Counted from the first letter of the stretch, positions 39,418 to 49,250 are shown. The stretch: DNA of 64,000 bases from Candidatus Krumholzibacteriia bacterium (GCA_016744705.1 JADGDU010000002.1:1-64000), one strand, 5' to 3'. Program-made: numbers and translations. Notes: generated by a model not told the origin, from the letters alone.

Positions 39418-39813
39418 TCAAATCACCAAATTGCGAATGGATGCCATAAATTCCTTGCGCAGGGTGTCCAAGGGTTCTTTTTCCGCCAAACCCATGTCCA
39501 CAATAATGTGGTTCAATCCCGGGCGTTTGGTGCGCTGGATATCCAAAAGGATCAGCATTTGGGCGGTTTTCATGAAACCCATCTCAATGGCTAACTCTCC
39601 AAATCGACGATCAGACTCGCCCTGAGCATTCACCACCGTGAAGGTTTGCTTCATGGTTAAAAAGCCTTCAGACATGGCCAGACGGCCAATGGGCGGGGTT
39701 TCCTGTTGCTGCTTATCCCTCACGTCGAGAGCGGCCACTTCATCCAAAATCTTTTTGTCCACAAGGAACTGTAAATAGGCGTCACGCATAGATTGTTCAA
39801 CAAACACGATCAT
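39418..39813 (-). CDS. Unrecognised protein with repeated helical 'G.L....G' motif
   Basis: About 131 residues. The start is probably at 39813 (ATG) or 39807 (GTG), since GGAGGG lies just upstream; the longer open frame to 40002 reads into the promoter region of ygiQ and is unlikely. Three copies of a pattern like IGRLAMSEGFLT.KQ, FGELAIEMGFMKTAQM and LNHIIVDMGLAEKEPL are visible. They resemble the short repeats of MshEN/GspE N-terminal domains, which bind c-di-GMP in some proteins. That relation is tentative. Its stop abuts the stop of the asparaginase gene. Confidence 0.6.
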   Translation of the reverse strand: MIVFVEQSMRDAYLQFLVDKKILDEVAALDVRDKQQQETPPIGRLAMSEGFLTMKQTFTVVNAQGESDRRFGELAIEMGFMKTAQMLILLDIQRTKRPGLNHIIVDMGLAEKEPLDTLRKEFMASIRNLVI

Positions 39814-39933
39814 TCCCTCCAGAATTCTAAAATAAATATCGCCCTGATATACTGAATTATCGGTTTCACCACTTGAATCCTTGACTGAAAAGATGGATAT
39901 GCTTTTCCTGTGGTGAAATAGACGACCCGCTTC

Positions 39934-42132
39934 ATGAATGGAAAAACCTTGTCGAAACCTGATTTGCTGACCGCCCCAACACTGTTCAGTGGTCCCAAAC
40001 ATTGGGCATCATCTTTTGGTATTGCCCCCCAACTACCCATGTCCCGGGCCGAAATGGACAATTTGGGATGGGATAGTTGCGATGTGATCATCGTCACCGG
40101 CGACGCTTACGTGGATTTGCCCAGCTTTGGCATGGCGGTCATGGGACGGGTTTTAGAGAAACAGGGCTACCGCGTGGGAATCATTTCCCAGCCGGACTGG
40201 CTCAGCGCTGACCCCTTCCGGACCCTCGGCCGGCCCAACCTCTTCTTTGGAGTTACCGCCGGCAACATGGATTCCATGGTCAATCATTACACCAGTGAGC
40301 GGAAAATTCGCAGCAATGACAGTTATACGCCCGAAGGTTTGGCCGGTAAACGACCGGACCGGGCGGTGCTGGTTTATGCCCAGCGCTGCCGCGAAGCCTT
40401 CAAGGGCGTGCCGGTAATCATTGGTGGCATCGAGGCCAGTTTGCGGCGCATTGCCCATTACGACTATTGGTCCGACAAAGTCAAACGATCGGTGCTGCCG
40501 GACAGCAAAGCTGACCTGCTGGTTTACGGCAATGGCGAACGGCAAATTCTGGAAATTGCCCAACGGCTCTCTGATGGAGAAAACGTTCGCACCATGACCG
40601 ACATTCGCGGCACGGCCTTCATGTGCAAGGAAGTGCCGGCCGGTTGGATTGAGATGGATAGCACTGAGCTGGACACCCCTGGACCCTTGGTTGTCCACCC
40701 GGACCCCTACGCCATGGAGCCCGATTGCGACAAGGCCAAAGGCGACGCCCCCATCCAGTTGGCACCCAAAGAGGTGCATCAGAAATGGGGGGACCGTGCC
40801 CACTCGGTGATCCGACTGCCGGACTTCGAGATGGTGGCCAAAGATCCCGTGCTGTACGCCCACTCTTCTAGACTGATGCACCTGGAAACCAATCCCGGCA
40901 ATGCCCGGGCCCTGATCCAGCGGCATGGCGGACGGGAAGTATGGATCAATCCCATGCCCATCCCCCTGACCACCCCTGAAATGGACGCGGTCTTTGACCT
41001 GCCTTATAACCGCCGTCCCCATGTTTCCTATGGCGACATAAAAATACCAGCCTACGACATGATCAAAAACAGCATCAACATCATGCGTGGTTGTTTTGGC
41101 GGTTGCACCTTCTGTTCCATCACCGAGCACGAAGGGCGCATCATCCAGAGCCGTAGTGAAGGCAGCATTGTGCGGGAAATTGAAAACATCAGGGACAAGA
41201 GTCTGGGTTTCACCGGCACCATCAGTGACCTCGGTGGCCCCACAGCCAACATGTACCGTCTGGCATGCAAAACTAAGGAAATTGAAGCGGCCTGTCGCAA
41301 GCCGTCATGTGTTTATCCCGGCATTTGCCCCAACCTGGTTACAGACCATGGGCCGCTCATCCAGCTGTACCGCAAGGCGCGCAAGGTGGAGGGCGTGAAG
41401 AAGGTTTTTGTGGCTTCGGGAGTGCGTTACGACCTGGCGGTGGAGTCGCCCGAATATGTCAAAGAGTTGATCACCCATCATGTGGGCGGGTATCTGAAAA
41501 TTGCTCCGGAGCATACGGAAAATGGCCCCTTGGATATGATGATGAAACCGGGCATCGGCAGTTTTGAAAAATTTCGGCGGATGTTTGAAAAATTCAGCAA
41601 AGCAGCGGGGAAAAAGCAATATCTCATCCCCTATTTTATTGCCGCCCATCCGGGTACGACCAACAACGACATGCTCAACCTGGCCCTCTGGTTGAAGAAG
41701 AACAAATTCAGACCGGATCAGGTGCAGGCTTTCTTGCCCACGCCCATGGCCACGGCCACAGCCATGTATCATTCTGATCGCAACACCTTGCGGCAGATTA
41801 GACGGGAGGCCCGGCCCACGGGTGACAAGGTTTACACGCCGAAGAAGAAGAGACAGCGGGATTTGCACAAAGCTTTTTTAAGATACCATGACCAAAAGAA
41901 CTGGCCGCTTTTGCGGACCGCGCTGAAAGAGATGGGGCGGGAAGAACTGATTGGCAGTGGACCAGATTGTCTGGTGCCCGGTGGACGGCCAGGACAAAAT
42001 TCAGGGCCAGTGCAAACACCCGGGGAAAAGAAATTAGCAGGCCCCAGAGCGGGGCGCCGGGCTCGCACTCAGAAACCCAGTGGTACCAATAGCGGCCGCC
42101 GATCCCGGGGCGGCCGCAAAAAATCCCGTTGA
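39934..42132 (+). CDS. ygiQ: YgiQ-family radical SAM protein
   Basis: A 732-residue protein of the UPF0313/YgiQ family. The N-terminal part has a B12-binding-like fold ([33 protein letters not shown]). The radical SAM cluster is CFGGCTFC in [22 protein letters not shown]. The basic, low-complexity C-terminal tail (after ~680) is typical. The biochemical reaction of YgiQ is not known. There is no clear Shine-Dalgarno before the chosen start, so another nearby start is possible. Confidence 0.9.
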   Translation: MNGKTLSKPDLLTAPTLFSGPKHWASSFGIAPQLPMSRAEMDNLGWDSCDVIIVTGDAYVDLPSFGMAVMGRVLEKQGYRVGIISQPDWLSADPFRTLGRPNLFFGVTAGNMDSMVNHYTSERKIRSNDSYTPEGLAGKRPDRAVLVYAQRCREAFKGVPVIIGGIEASLRRIAHYDYWSDKVKRSVLPDSKADLLVYGNGERQILEIAQRLSDGENVRTMTDIRGTAFMCKEVPAGWIEMDSTELDTPGPLVVHPDPYAMEPDCDKAKGDAPIQLAPKEVHQKWGDRAHSVIRLPDFEMVAKDPVLYAHSSRLMHLETNPGNARALIQRHGGREVWINPMPIPLTTPEMDAVFDLPYNRRPHVSYGDIKIPAYDMIKNSINIMRGCFGGCTFCSITEHEGRIIQSRSEGSIVREIENIRDKSLGFTGTISDLGGPTANMYRLACKTKEIEAACRKPSCVYPGICPNLVTDHGPLIQLYRKARKVEGVKKVFVASGVRYDLAVESPEYVKELITHHVGGYLKIAPEHTENGPLDMMMKPGIGSFEKFRRMFEKFSKAAGKKQYLIPYFIAAHPGTTNNDMLNLALWLKKNKFRPDQVQAFLPTPMATATAMYHSDRNTLRQIRREARPTGDKVYTPKKKRQRDLHKAFLRYHDQKNWPLLRTALKEMGREELIGSGPDCLVPGGRPGQNSGPVQTPGEKKLAGPRAGRRARTQKPSGTNSGRRSRGGRKKSR

Positions 42133-42133
42133 A

Positions 42134-42916
42134 TCAGTCAGGGTCCGGTTCCTTAAATTCATTGGGGCTGGCAGCTACAATTTGGATCAGGAATTTGGAA
42201 TCCAGTTCGTTGCCCTGATCACCTTCCAGGACTTGCCAGTTCTGGAAGATTTCGGCCTTTTCGCCCTTCAGCCAGGTTTCTGCTCCGTTGTCGAAAATCC
42301 AGCGGTATACGATTTCACCCTTGATTCTGGTGTAATGAATTTCTGCCCTGGTGAAACCCAAAAAATCATCAGAATTGTCCCTGATGACCCGAAAAGCCCA
42401 CCCGGCCAGCTTGAACAGAGCCTTGGACATGGTCACGTAAGGTGTCAGGGTTGAGGCCGTTCCCACACCTGTATCCACCAAATCACCGATGAATCCGTTA
42501 TCATCATCGAACACCCATTCCAGAAAATCTTCCCGGGTCTGGTCTTTGCGCTGTTGGGCGCTGGAATTGATTTCCACCAACTTGGCAGCCGCCTCATTGG
42601 AGAACAATTTTTTGACTTTTTCCGTGCTGTAATCTGATTCCCAGGCAAACAGATCCAGGGTGACCCGTTTGTTTTCGCCCTCAGCCACATCGGGCAATTC
42701 CACCGAAAACTTGGGGTCATTGAGAACCCGCGCATCGCCCACAGCCATGGAATACCCATCATCCACCGGACAGCCCAAACTGAACCCCTGGACCAAGTCC
42801 ATGTCGTTCTCATTTTTGTCCACATAGCAGCGCCAGGTGAAATAGTACTCGCCTCTTTTGCCCGCATCAGATTTTTTCAGGCATTTGAATCGGCGCATAT
42901 TAAAATGCAGAAACAT
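42134..42916 (-). CDS. Hypothetical protein, 260 aa
   Basis: GGGAG lies 8 nt before the ATG at 42916. The sequence is acidic and mostly polar, with no signal peptide. Beta-rich ends (YYFTWRCYVDKNEND; EIHYTRIKGEIVYRWIFDNGAETW) flank a helical middle (EKVKKLFSNEAAAKLVEI). I do not recognise a family. It converges on ygiQ with only one base between the stops. Upstream, 42917-43187 has no gene; an extended -10-like element TGCTATACT is at 43018-43026 on the plus strand. Confidence 0.6.
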   Translation of the reverse strand: MFLHFNMRRFKCLKKSDAGKRGEYYFTWRCYVDKNENDMDLVQGFSLGCPVDDGYSMAVGDARVLNDPKFSVELPDVAEGENKRVTLDLFAWESDYSTEKVKKLFSNEAAAKLVEINSSAQQRKDQTREDFLEWVFDDDNGFIGDLVDTGVGTASTLTPYVTMSKALFKLAGWAFRVIRDNSDDFLGFTRAEIHYTRIKGEIVYRWIFDNGAETWLKGEKAEIFQNWQVLEGDQGNELDSKFLIQIVAASPNEFKEPDPD

Positions 42917-43187
42917 AACGAATCTCCCATCTCGTCAGAATAGCTGTTGGATCTATATGCACAGGCTACTGCCAGACGGAGCATTTTGCCTCTCTTTTTT
43001 CCAGGCCACTTAATAGCTGCTATACTTTCACTCGTAACATGCCATTGTTGCATTTCCGTTGGAATGGAATTGTTTGCCCAATGCGGCCTGCAATGTTTTG
43101 ACAGACGAGATTCATTGATTCCCTTCACTGAAGTCCCTATGTTTAAGCGTCTGATATCAAATGCACTCGTCCACAAAAAGGATTGTT

Positions 43188-44210
43188 ATGCGTTTTCTTC
43201 TCCTCGTTATTATGTCCGGCTTTATTCTCTCGAACGCCTCCCCTGCAGCAGCAGCCGGTTTTGCACGAGTTGGAACTTACGGCTTCACGTGGGAAGGCAT
43301 CTTCGCCGGCGGAAGACTCTCGGCCCTGGGCAACAGTGACCTTGCCGATGGCAGTCCCGCCGCGTTGTTGATCAATCCCGCCCCATTGGGAACTGGAAAC
43401 AGCATGGAATTGGGTTATGGCCATGCCAATTTTTTTGCGCACACAGATATCACCACTTACGCTGGGTCAGCTGAATGGAACAATTTTCAGTTGAATATTG
43501 CCATGCAGGAATTTAAGGTGGACGATGCCATTATCCGCACCGCCTACAACCCCGAGGGCACCGGCGAAACCTTCGATATAAAAAATCGAATGACACTCAC
43601 CGGACTGAGTTACGACCTGGGACGGGGTCTTCTAAACCATCCATCATTCCGGTGGTCCGCCGGCGCTGTGTTAAGGCATTATTCATACAATTTTGAGGAA
43701 ACTTCAGCTTCCAGTGATACTTACGATCTGGGCACCACCATGGGATGGGTTGCCCGGCACCAAGGTGGTTTCGTGGGAGTGACCGGTGCCATTGCCTGGC
43801 AAAATCTGACTGCCACAACCATCACCTATGATGACCGGGAGACTTTTCTTCCTGAACAGATCCGTGCCGGGGTAACCATGGAGACTGGGTTCGATTGGGA
43901 AGGACATCAGGGGAACCTCGTCAAGTTTCTGGTGGCCTACACCCATGCTCACCAAATGGGTGACGGATATCCCTCAGATTCAGATCATACCGGTGTGGAA
44001 GCAGTCTTATTTGACACCTTGGCCCTGCGTTGGGGCAACAGCACTAAAGTTACGGGCGGCATTTCCAGCTGGGGCCTGGGCCTGTTGCTGGATGGGCGCC
44101 TACTTGGCCCGTTCACTGTTCAAGTCGATATGGGAGAAATGGGATACGATAATCTTATCAGCACAGACAGTCAGACTCTTTGGGGTCTTCGGGTGAGGTA
44201 TCATTTCTAG
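43188..44210 (+). CDS. PorV-like outer-membrane beta-barrel protein, copy 1
   Basis: This 340-residue protein has a signal peptide (RFLLLVIMSGFILSNASPAAAA) and a barrel-like alternation ending in an aromatic residue (VRYHF). Near residue 50, SALGNSDLADGSPAALLINPAPL is the hallmark of the UPF0164/PorV-PorQ-like family ('A.D..A...NPA.L'). The start has AAAGGA 7 nt upstream; the earlier in-frame codon is not preferred. A close paralogue with the same upstream AAAAAAGGATTGTT leader follows 27 bases later. Function unknown; family members take part in secretion or form outer-membrane channels. Confidence 0.78.
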   Translation: MRFLLLVIMSGFILSNASPAAAAGFARVGTYGFTWEGIFAGGRLSALGNSDLADGSPAALLINPAPLGTGNSMELGYGHANFFAHTDITTYAGSAEWNNFQLNIAMQEFKVDDAIIRTAYNPEGTGETFDIKNRMTLTGLSYDLGRGLLNHPSFRWSAGAVLRHYSYNFEETSASSDTYDLGTTMGWVARHQGGFVGVTGAIAWQNLTATTITYDDRETFLPEQIRAGVTMETGFDWEGHQGNLVKFLVAYTHAHQMGDGYPSDSDHTGVEAVLFDTLALRWGNSTKVTGGISSWGLGLLLDGRLLGPFTVQVDMGEMGYDNLISTDSQTLWGLRVRYHF

Positions 44211-44237
44211 ACGATCATCACTTAAAAAAGGATTGTT

Positions 44238-45260
44238 ATGCGTTTATTTCTCCTCGTTATTATGTACAGTTTGATCCTTTTAATTGCCGCACCAGCAGCT
44301 GCTGATGGCTTTGCAACAGTCCGCTTAGCAACCTACGGCTGGGAAGGCCTATTCTCCGGTGCACGACTTTCGGCCCTGGGTAGCTCTGACCTCGCCGATG
44401 GCAGCCCTGCCGCCCTGCTGATCAACCCCGCTCCACTGGCAACAGGAAACAGAGTGGAACTGGGATTTGATCATGCCAATTATCTTCATGACTCAGAAAT
44501 CACCACTTACGCCGGATCCGCAGAATGGAACAACTGGCGGCTGAATATTGCCATCCAGGAGTACACAGTAGACGATGTCATCATCCGCACCGCTTACAAC
44601 CCTGAAGGTACAGGGGAAACCTTCGACATTCAGGATCGCATGACACTCACGGGCATCAGTTATGACCTGGGCCGTGGTCTTTTTGACCACCCATCACTCC
44701 GGTGGTCAGCCGGCGCGGTGTGGCGGCGGTTTTCATATACCCACCAGAGCCAATCAACTTTCAGTGATACCTACGACCTTGGCACCACCCTGGGATGGGT
44801 TGTAAGACACCAAAATGGTTCCGTGGGAATCACCGGAGCCATTTCCCGGCAAAACCTGAAAGGCAAAACCATCGTGTTTGACGACCGGGAAGCCGGCCTT
44901 CCTGAACTGATGCGTGCTGGAATTACCATGGAAGCTGCCTTCGATTGGGACGGTCATCAAAGGAACCTGGTCAAACTTCTTGTGGCCTACACTCATTGCC
45001 ATCATAGAGCCCTCAGCAATAGTGCCGACTCAGATCACACCGGTGTGGAAGCAGTCTTCTTCGACACCCTGGCCTTGCGCTGGGGTAACAGCACCAAGCT
45101 GACGGGCGGCATTTCCAGCTGGGGCGTTGGCCTGTCGCTGGATGGGCGCCTTCTTGGCCCCTTCACTGTTCAAGCGGATATGGGAGAAATGGGATACGAC
45201 AATCTTGCCAGCACAGACAGTGAGACAATTTGGGGTCTTCGGGTGGTCTATCATTATTAG
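44238..45260 (+). CDS. PorV-like outer-membrane beta-barrel protein, copy 2
   Basis: A 340-residue paralogue of the gene just upstream, aligned end to end with no gaps larger than a few residues. Shared blocks include RTAYNPEGTGETFDI, LTGGISSWG and MGEMGYDNL. Signal peptide RLFLLVIMYSLILLIAAPAAA; barrel end VVYHY. A hairpin with a T-run follows at 45298. The pair is a tandem duplication. Confidence 0.78.
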   Translation: MRLFLLVIMYSLILLIAAPAAADGFATVRLATYGWEGLFSGARLSALGSSDLADGSPAALLINPAPLATGNRVELGFDHANYLHDSEITTYAGSAEWNNWRLNIAIQEYTVDDVIIRTAYNPEGTGETFDIQDRMTLTGISYDLGRGLFDHPSLRWSAGAVWRRFSYTHQSQSTFSDTYDLGTTLGWVVRHQNGSVGITGAISRQNLKGKTIVFDDREAGLPELMRAGITMEAAFDWDGHQRNLVKLLVAYTHCHHRALSNSADSDHTGVEAVFFDTLALRWGNSTKLTGGISSWGVGLSLDGRLLGPFTVQADMGEMGYDNLASTDSETIWGLRVVYHY

Positions 45261-45297
45261 TTTTCTAGACGCCGAATTATCATTCCACGACCAGCAT

Positions 45298-45322
45298 TGC
45301 TTGCCGGCAAGCATTGTTTTTG
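45298..45322 (+). terminator. Terminator after the outer-membrane protein pair
   Basis: TGCTTG/CAAGCA stem (45298-45303, 45308-45313) with a CCGG loop, followed by TTGTTTTTG. It separates this unit from the convergent BMC operon. Confidence 0.6.
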
Positions 45323-45354
45323 ACATTTAGACCAGTCATCAATCCATTAACAGA

Positions 45355-45948
45355 CTATACCTCAGGCGGCCCTGTCGGTGCCCCCGACAAATAACGCCCT
45401 TCCAAAAACGCATATAATAAATTCCGGCTATGCTTTTCGCCCAAATCATCAGGATGAATACTCAATGCCACCAACGGCAAAACTCGATGCCGCAACGCCA
45501 GGGCAACCTTCTCGTCATTCCAGGCCGAGACCACCAGCTCCGGCGGCAGCTCTGCCTGGTCCAGGGCGATGGCAGGGTAACCTTCCACTTCCAACGGCTC
45601 AGTGAAACCAGTCCAAACACCAACACCATCGTGCATCAAGTAGTGGTCTTCTGCAGCAGAAACCGGAATCGTACAACCGCCAAAAGCCTTGGCAAATGAA
45701 TCCAAAGCCTGCGCTCCAGCGAGGATGGGAATGCTCTCCATGAGGGCCAGATAAACGTCCGGGGCCAAGGGTGCCACAGCTATAATCCGGTGCGGGTTCA
45801 GCCCCCGCAGGGTCACCTCATCAGCAGCATCAGCCACCAACAATATCGGCTCCACACCGTCACGCAATCCGCTCAACAATGCGATCCAATCCTCTGGTCG
45901 CTGGCCCGCCTCATGCACTAAGACTACCCGAATACTATCAATCGACAT
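45355..45948 (-). CDS. Unknown protein at the end of the BMC operon
   Basis: 197 residues, start overlapping the stop of the preceding pentamer gene, so it is translated as part of the BMC operon. It begins with an alternating hydrophobic strand (IRVVLVHEAG) and has further strand/helix alternation (VEPILLVADAADEV, HRIIAVAPLAPDVYLALMES), suggesting an alpha/beta fold. The C-terminal region contains ALRHRVLPLVALSIHPDDLG. It has no BMC domain and no resemblance to PduL phosphotransacylase that I can see. It could be a cargo enzyme or an assembly factor; no function is claimed. Confidence 0.65.
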   Translation of the reverse strand: MSIDSIRVVLVHEAGQRPEDWIALLSGLRDGVEPILLVADAADEVTLRGLNPHRIIAVAPLAPDVYLALMESIPILAGAQALDSFAKAFGGCTIPVSAAEDHYLMHDGVGVWTGFTEPLEVEGYPAIALDQAELPPELVVSAWNDEKVALALRHRVLPLVALSIHPDDLGEKHSRNLLYAFLEGRYLSGAPTGPPEV

Positions 45949-46201
45949 GGTCCACTACTCCTACAACCACAGAGCGCACGGGCATGCCGTCCACTTGCAG
46001 AATTTGTCGGGCTCCATTGCCCTCGTCCAGAATGATTACTGTCTCGCCGGCGCCTGCGCCAATGGTGTCGATGGCGATGACGTAGCCGCTGCCGGGCTCG
46101 GCCTGGGCATTCAGTTTTTCGCAGATCAAAAGTTTGCGCCCGGCCATGTCAGGATGGTGGATGGTGGAGGTGATGCGTCCTTTTACGCGGGCGAGAATCA
46201 T
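45938..46201 (-). CDS. BMC pentameric shell protein (EutN/CcmL), copy 3
   Basis: 87 residues starting MILARVKGRITSTIHHPDM, the usual EutN/CcmL opening, with GYVIAIDTIGAGAGETVIILDEGNGARQI carrying the conserved glycine turn and the final strand SVVVGVVDHVD. The ATG at 46201 overlaps the upstream stop by ATGA; the longer upstream frame is not needed. Pentamers cap the vertices of icosahedral microcompartments. Confidence 0.9.
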   Translation of the reverse strand: MILARVKGRITSTIHHPDMAGRKLLICEKLNAQAEPGSGYVIAIDTIGAGAGETVIILDEGNGARQILQVDGMPVRSVVVGVVDHVD

Positions 46202-46482
46202 GAGTCGCCCTCCGGATCCAGGTGCAAACCATCGACAATGCCAACGACCGCATGGTCTACCGGCACATAAGTAATATCCAATGTCAGGGCTGCTTCCCGG
46301 CTGGCTTCCCAATAGATTAATTCTCCGGACCCAGCCATGCGGGTGCCATCGGCACAAACAAAAGCGGTGCCATCTTCTGCCCCGGTTTTATCCAGAGGTT
46401 GCACCCACAAAAGGGGTACGCCCTGCATTCCTTCATAAACCACAGCCGGCACCAGACGGCCAATGACCTTGCCCAAAAACAC
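46198..46482 (-). CDS. BMC pentameric shell protein (EutN/CcmL), copy 2
   Basis: 94 residues: MFLGKVIGRLVPAVVYEGMQGVPLLWVQPLD at the start, HAVVGIVDGLHLD at the end, matching the EutN fold. It is the most divergent of the three pentamers. The central turn (ADGTRMAGSGELIYWEASREA) replaces the usual GAG(E/D)-type loop, so it may occupy distinct vertices or carry a special role. Confidence 0.88.
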   Translation of the reverse strand: MFLGKVIGRLVPAVVYEGMQGVPLLWVQPLDKTGAEDGTAFVCADGTRMAGSGELIYWEASREAALTLDITYVPVDHAVVGIVDGLHLDPEGDS

Positions 46483-46484
46483 GG

Positions 46485-47102
46485 TTAACCCTCCACCGTT
46501 TCGCTACCATGGGGTGTCCAGTTGCGGCACGATGCGAAATGCGTTCCTTCGCCGAGCACGGTGCGCAAAGTATCGTCCAAGCGGGAGATCACCGAGAAAT
46601 TCAGGAGTTGGGAATTATCCTTCAGGCAAGAGGGAGCCATGACGGCCGCTTCCTGCACATCGCTTAACTCACCGTGGATGATGGCCAGGGCCCGTCCGCC
46701 CAAATCATCGGCCAGGCGAACCTCCACCAAGCCCACCGGCAGGGCTTTCAGGATCCGGTCCATCAATCCCAGCAAACCGGGTGAAGTGCTCACTTCACAC
46801 ACACCCAGAGTATCGCCATTCGGTTCTTTCCGGCCGCCCTCCAGGGCTTCGGCCAAACTGGGAGCCGGATCATTCAGGCAAACTTCTGCCACGAGGCTAC
46901 CCGCCTCCCGGCCTACAAGCACACCTTCACTGTGCGCTTCCTGAGTGCTGGCCACAGAGCCCCCCACCAAGGCGAGATACCGCCCGGGGTGCACAGTTCC
47001 GCAACGCAGCAATGCCACCGGAGAGTTTTTCAACATCCGGTCCACGGCCAACATGCCCACGGCCACGCTTCCAAATTCCAGCAATGCCAAAGATTGGCTC
47101 AT
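46485..47102 (-). CDS. BMC trimer-forming double-domain shell protein (PduT-like)
   Basis: About 205 residues with two consecutive BMC domains: MSQSLALLEFGSVAVGMLAVDRMLK in the first and LGVCEVSTSPGLLGLMDRILKALPVGLVEVRLADDLGGRALAIIHGELSDVQ in the second. It aligns with PduT-type trimers. PduT carries an iron-sulfur cluster via Cys38 in a TICPG motif; here the corresponding segment reads TVHPG, so that ligand is absent, although a Cys lies 4 residues before. The start at 47102 is chosen because earlier in-frame codons lie inside the aldehyde dehydrogenase gene. Confidence 0.9.
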   Translation of the reverse strand: MSQSLALLEFGSVAVGMLAVDRMLKNSPVALLRCGTVHPGRYLALVGGSVASTQEAHSEGVLVGREAGSLVAEVCLNDPAPSLAEALEGGRKEPNGDTLGVCEVSTSPGLLGLMDRILKALPVGLVEVRLADDLGGRALAIIHGELSDVQEAAVMAPSCLKDNSQLLNFSVISRLDDTLRTVLGEGTHFASCRNWTPHGSETVEG

Positions 47103-47109
47103 AGTCGTC

Positions 47110-48639
47110 CTACACAATCCTGAAGTGATCAACCATCACGCACCGACGGCGACGCGAAAAGCTGACTGGAAAAGTCAGGCCCTCGCCCGTGGGGCTGGCA
47201 ATGGTGAAACTGGTGTGGCCTTCGCCACCGGCACCGAGGCCGGCTACGATGGGGCCGTTTTTGACAAAGATGCTGGTGTTCATAACCCGCGCCATTTTAC
47301 TCAAGGCTTCAATATTCCGGGAATGCATGGAGGACGAATGGCCAAAGCCATGCTCTGCTTCCCGAGCCAGGGCTATGCCCCGGTCCACATCCGGCACCCG
47401 CACAATGGGGATCACCGGCATCAACTGCTCAGTCCAGACCAAAGGATGATCTTCAGCCACTTCGGCGATGATCAGTTTCGCATCAGGAGCCCTGGTGACA
47501 CCAATGCGTTCCAGAATCCAGCCGGCATCCTTGCCCACCAGTTCTTTGTTGATGACGCCGTGGGCCCGAGGGCCGCGGTTTTCCAGAAAGATCTCTTTCT
47601 CCAGTCGGCGCATCTCCGCCTGGTCAGCCAGGTAAGCGCCTTCCTTGCGCATTGCGGCGATCAGGGCATCTGCCACGCTCTCCACCACAAAGACTTCCTT
47701 TTCATCCACGCAAATGATGTTGTTATCGAAGCCCGCCCCATGGACAATATCCCGAGCTGCCTTGGCAATATCTGCAGTTTCATCCACCACCACCGGCGGA
47801 TTGCCAGGACCCGCACTGATGGAGCGTTTGCCACTTTTCATGGCTGCGGCCACCACTCCCGGACCACCGGTGACAACCAAAAGATTGATACCAGGGTGGT
47901 GCATCAATTCCCCTGCCGACTCGATGGTGGGTTTGCCCACCGCCGTCACCAGATTTTGCGGTCCCCCCGCTGCGGTGATGGCCTTATTCAACAGGCGAAT
48001 GGTGGCCATGGAACACTGGGCCGCCCCGGGATGCACGTTGAAGACAACACTGTTCCCTGCGGACAACATTCCGATGGTATTGCAGATGATGGTGCTGGTG
48101 GGATTGGTGGTAGGAGCAATGGAACCGATGACGCCGAACGGAGCCCACTCCATCAGCGTCAGCCCCCGGTCACCCGTTGTGGTCTCCGGTCGCAAAGATT
48201 CCGGTCCCGGTGTTTTTTCCGTCACCAGGCGGTTTTTGATCTTCTTGTGTTCCAACCGACCAAGGCCGGTTTCACTCAAAGCCATTTCCGCCAATTCATC
48301 TCCATGCCGCAGCATGCTTTCACGAATGGAAACGATGATCTCGTTTCGTTTGACCAAAGAGGCCTCAGAGAGATGACGGTAGGCAATGGTCGCAGCAGTG
48401 ACACATTCGTCCACCGTATTGAACACACCATCGCCAACCTGGGCCACGGTGGGCCTGGTGCCAATGGTGGCCGCCACATAGCCGCCAGCCGGAGTGCCGG
48501 CCGGCGCAATGCCCGCCGCTGCGCGAATCAATGCCAGGGGATCCTTCCCCTTCATCTGAGAATCGGCCAGGCCTCCTGCCAGACGACTCGCCAATTCCCG
48601 GGCGATGGAATCAACCTGTTGGTCGGTCAAGCGGCGCAT
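47110..48639 (-). CDS. CoA-acylating aldehyde dehydrogenase, BMC type (PduP/EutE-like)
   Basis: 509 residues. The catalytic Cys310 lies in GFDNNIICVDEKEVFVV, as in PduP/EutE; WAPFGVIGSIAPTTNPT and VTGGPGVV are nucleotide-binding regions. It converts an aldehyde, here most likely acetaldehyde, plus CoA and NAD+ into acyl-CoA and NADH. The first ~20 residues (LTDQQVDSIARELASRL) form an amphipathic helix followed by a flexible Gly/Ala/Pro stretch, which looks like an encapsulation peptide. ATGA overlap with the upstream pentamer gene. Confidence 0.94.
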   Translation of the reverse strand: MRRLTDQQVDSIARELASRLAGGLADSQMKGKDPLALIRAAAGIAPAGTPAGGYVAATIGTRPTVAQVGDGVFNTVDECVTAATIAYRHLSEASLVKRNEIIVSIRESMLRHGDELAEMALSETGLGRLEHKKIKNRLVTEKTPGPESLRPETTTGDRGLTLMEWAPFGVIGSIAPTTNPTSTIICNTIGMLSAGNSVVFNVHPGAAQCSMATIRLLNKAITAAGGPQNLVTAVGKPTIESAGELMHHPGINLLVVTGGPGVVAAAMKSGKRSISAGPGNPPVVVDETADIAKAARDIVHGAGFDNNIICVDEKEVFVVESVADALIAAMRKEGAYLADQAEMRRLEKEIFLENRGPRAHGVINKELVGKDAGWILERIGVTRAPDAKLIIAEVAEDHPLVWTEQLMPVIPIVRVPDVDRGIALAREAEHGFGHSSSMHSRNIEALSKMARVMNTSIFVKNGPIVAGLGAGGEGHTSFTIASPTGEGLTFPVSFSRRRRCVMVDHFRIV

Positions 48640-48935
48640 CAGCCACGCCCTTTCTTATAGACATCTTCACCCTCAATATCCCAGCTTTCCACGATGGCCA
48701 TGACCACTGCGTCCACAGGTTTCCCGTCAGTGACTACGGTCTGCCGGGCGGAAGATCCGGACGCGTACAAGACGTACTCGCCTTCGCCAGCGCCCACTGC
48801 ATCCACAGCCACCACGGACCCGCCGGTCAGTTTTCCATCTGAACCAGCGACACCCAACATTAGCAGTTTAAGCCCGGTGAGGGTTTCTTCTTTGTGGGTG
48901 GAAACCACCCTGCCGAGAACCTTTGCAAGATTCAT
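48639..48935 (-). CDS. BMC pentameric shell protein (EutN/CcmL), copy 1
   Basis: 98 residues: MNLAKVLGRVVSTHKEETLTGLKLLML, then VVAVDAVGAGEGEYVLYASGSSARQT and a terminal strand VDAVVMAIVESWDIE. This is the canonical EutN/CcmL pattern with the GAGEGE turn. It is 5 bases after the BMC-H gene. Confidence 0.93.
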   Translation of the reverse strand: MNLAKVLGRVVSTHKEETLTGLKLLMLGVAGSDGKLTGGSVVAVDAVGAGEGEYVLYASGSSARQTVVTDGKPVDAVVMAIVESWDIEGEDVYKKGRG

Positions 48936-48940
48936 AGCGT

Positions 48941-49228
48941 CTACTCTTCGTCCTGGCGGCCCAGCGGCAACACCGCATCAACATTGGCGTGAGGACGGGC
49001 GATCACATGCACAGTCACCACTTCGCCTACACGAGCAGCAGCAGTTTGACCGGCGTCGCAGGAAGCCTTCACGGCAGCCACGTCACCACGCACCACAACA
49101 GTGGTATAACCGCCGCCGGTTTTTTCGTATCCCACCAAGTCGACCTTAGCGGCTTTGACCATAGCGTCAGCAGCTTCTACGGTTGCTGCGAAACTTCTGC
49201 ACTCAATCATTCCCAATGCGTCTGCCAT
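48941..49228 (-). CDS. BMC hexameric shell protein (BMC-H)
   Basis: 95 residues starting [36 protein letters not shown]. The pore-loop region [20 protein letters not shown] is typical, with three glycines at the predicted central pore, and the C-terminal tail is [16 protein letters not shown]. It is the only hexamer gene in the operon and so should form the shell facets. Confidence 0.95.
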   Translation of the reverse strand: MADALGMIECRSFAATVEAADAMVKAAKVDLVGYEKTGGGYTTVVVRGDVAAVKASCDAGQTAAARVGEVVTVHVIARPHANVDAVLPLGRQDEE

Positions 49229-49250
49229 TTTTCTTTCCTCCGTTGGTTGG

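Larger units (their letters stand above)
43179..45260 (+). repeat. Tandem gene duplication, two ~1.05-kb units
   Basis: The two outer-membrane protein genes and their ribosome-binding leaders (AAAAAGGATTGTTATGCGTTT) repeat in direct orientation with a period of about 1050 bases. Protein similarity is high over the whole length, with most change in the N-terminal third. Confidence 0.75.

Noticed and set aside
46945..48660. Plus-strand ORF of 571 codons across the BMC operon
   Set aside because: It is opposite the aldehyde dehydrogenase and BMC-T genes, which have full family signatures.
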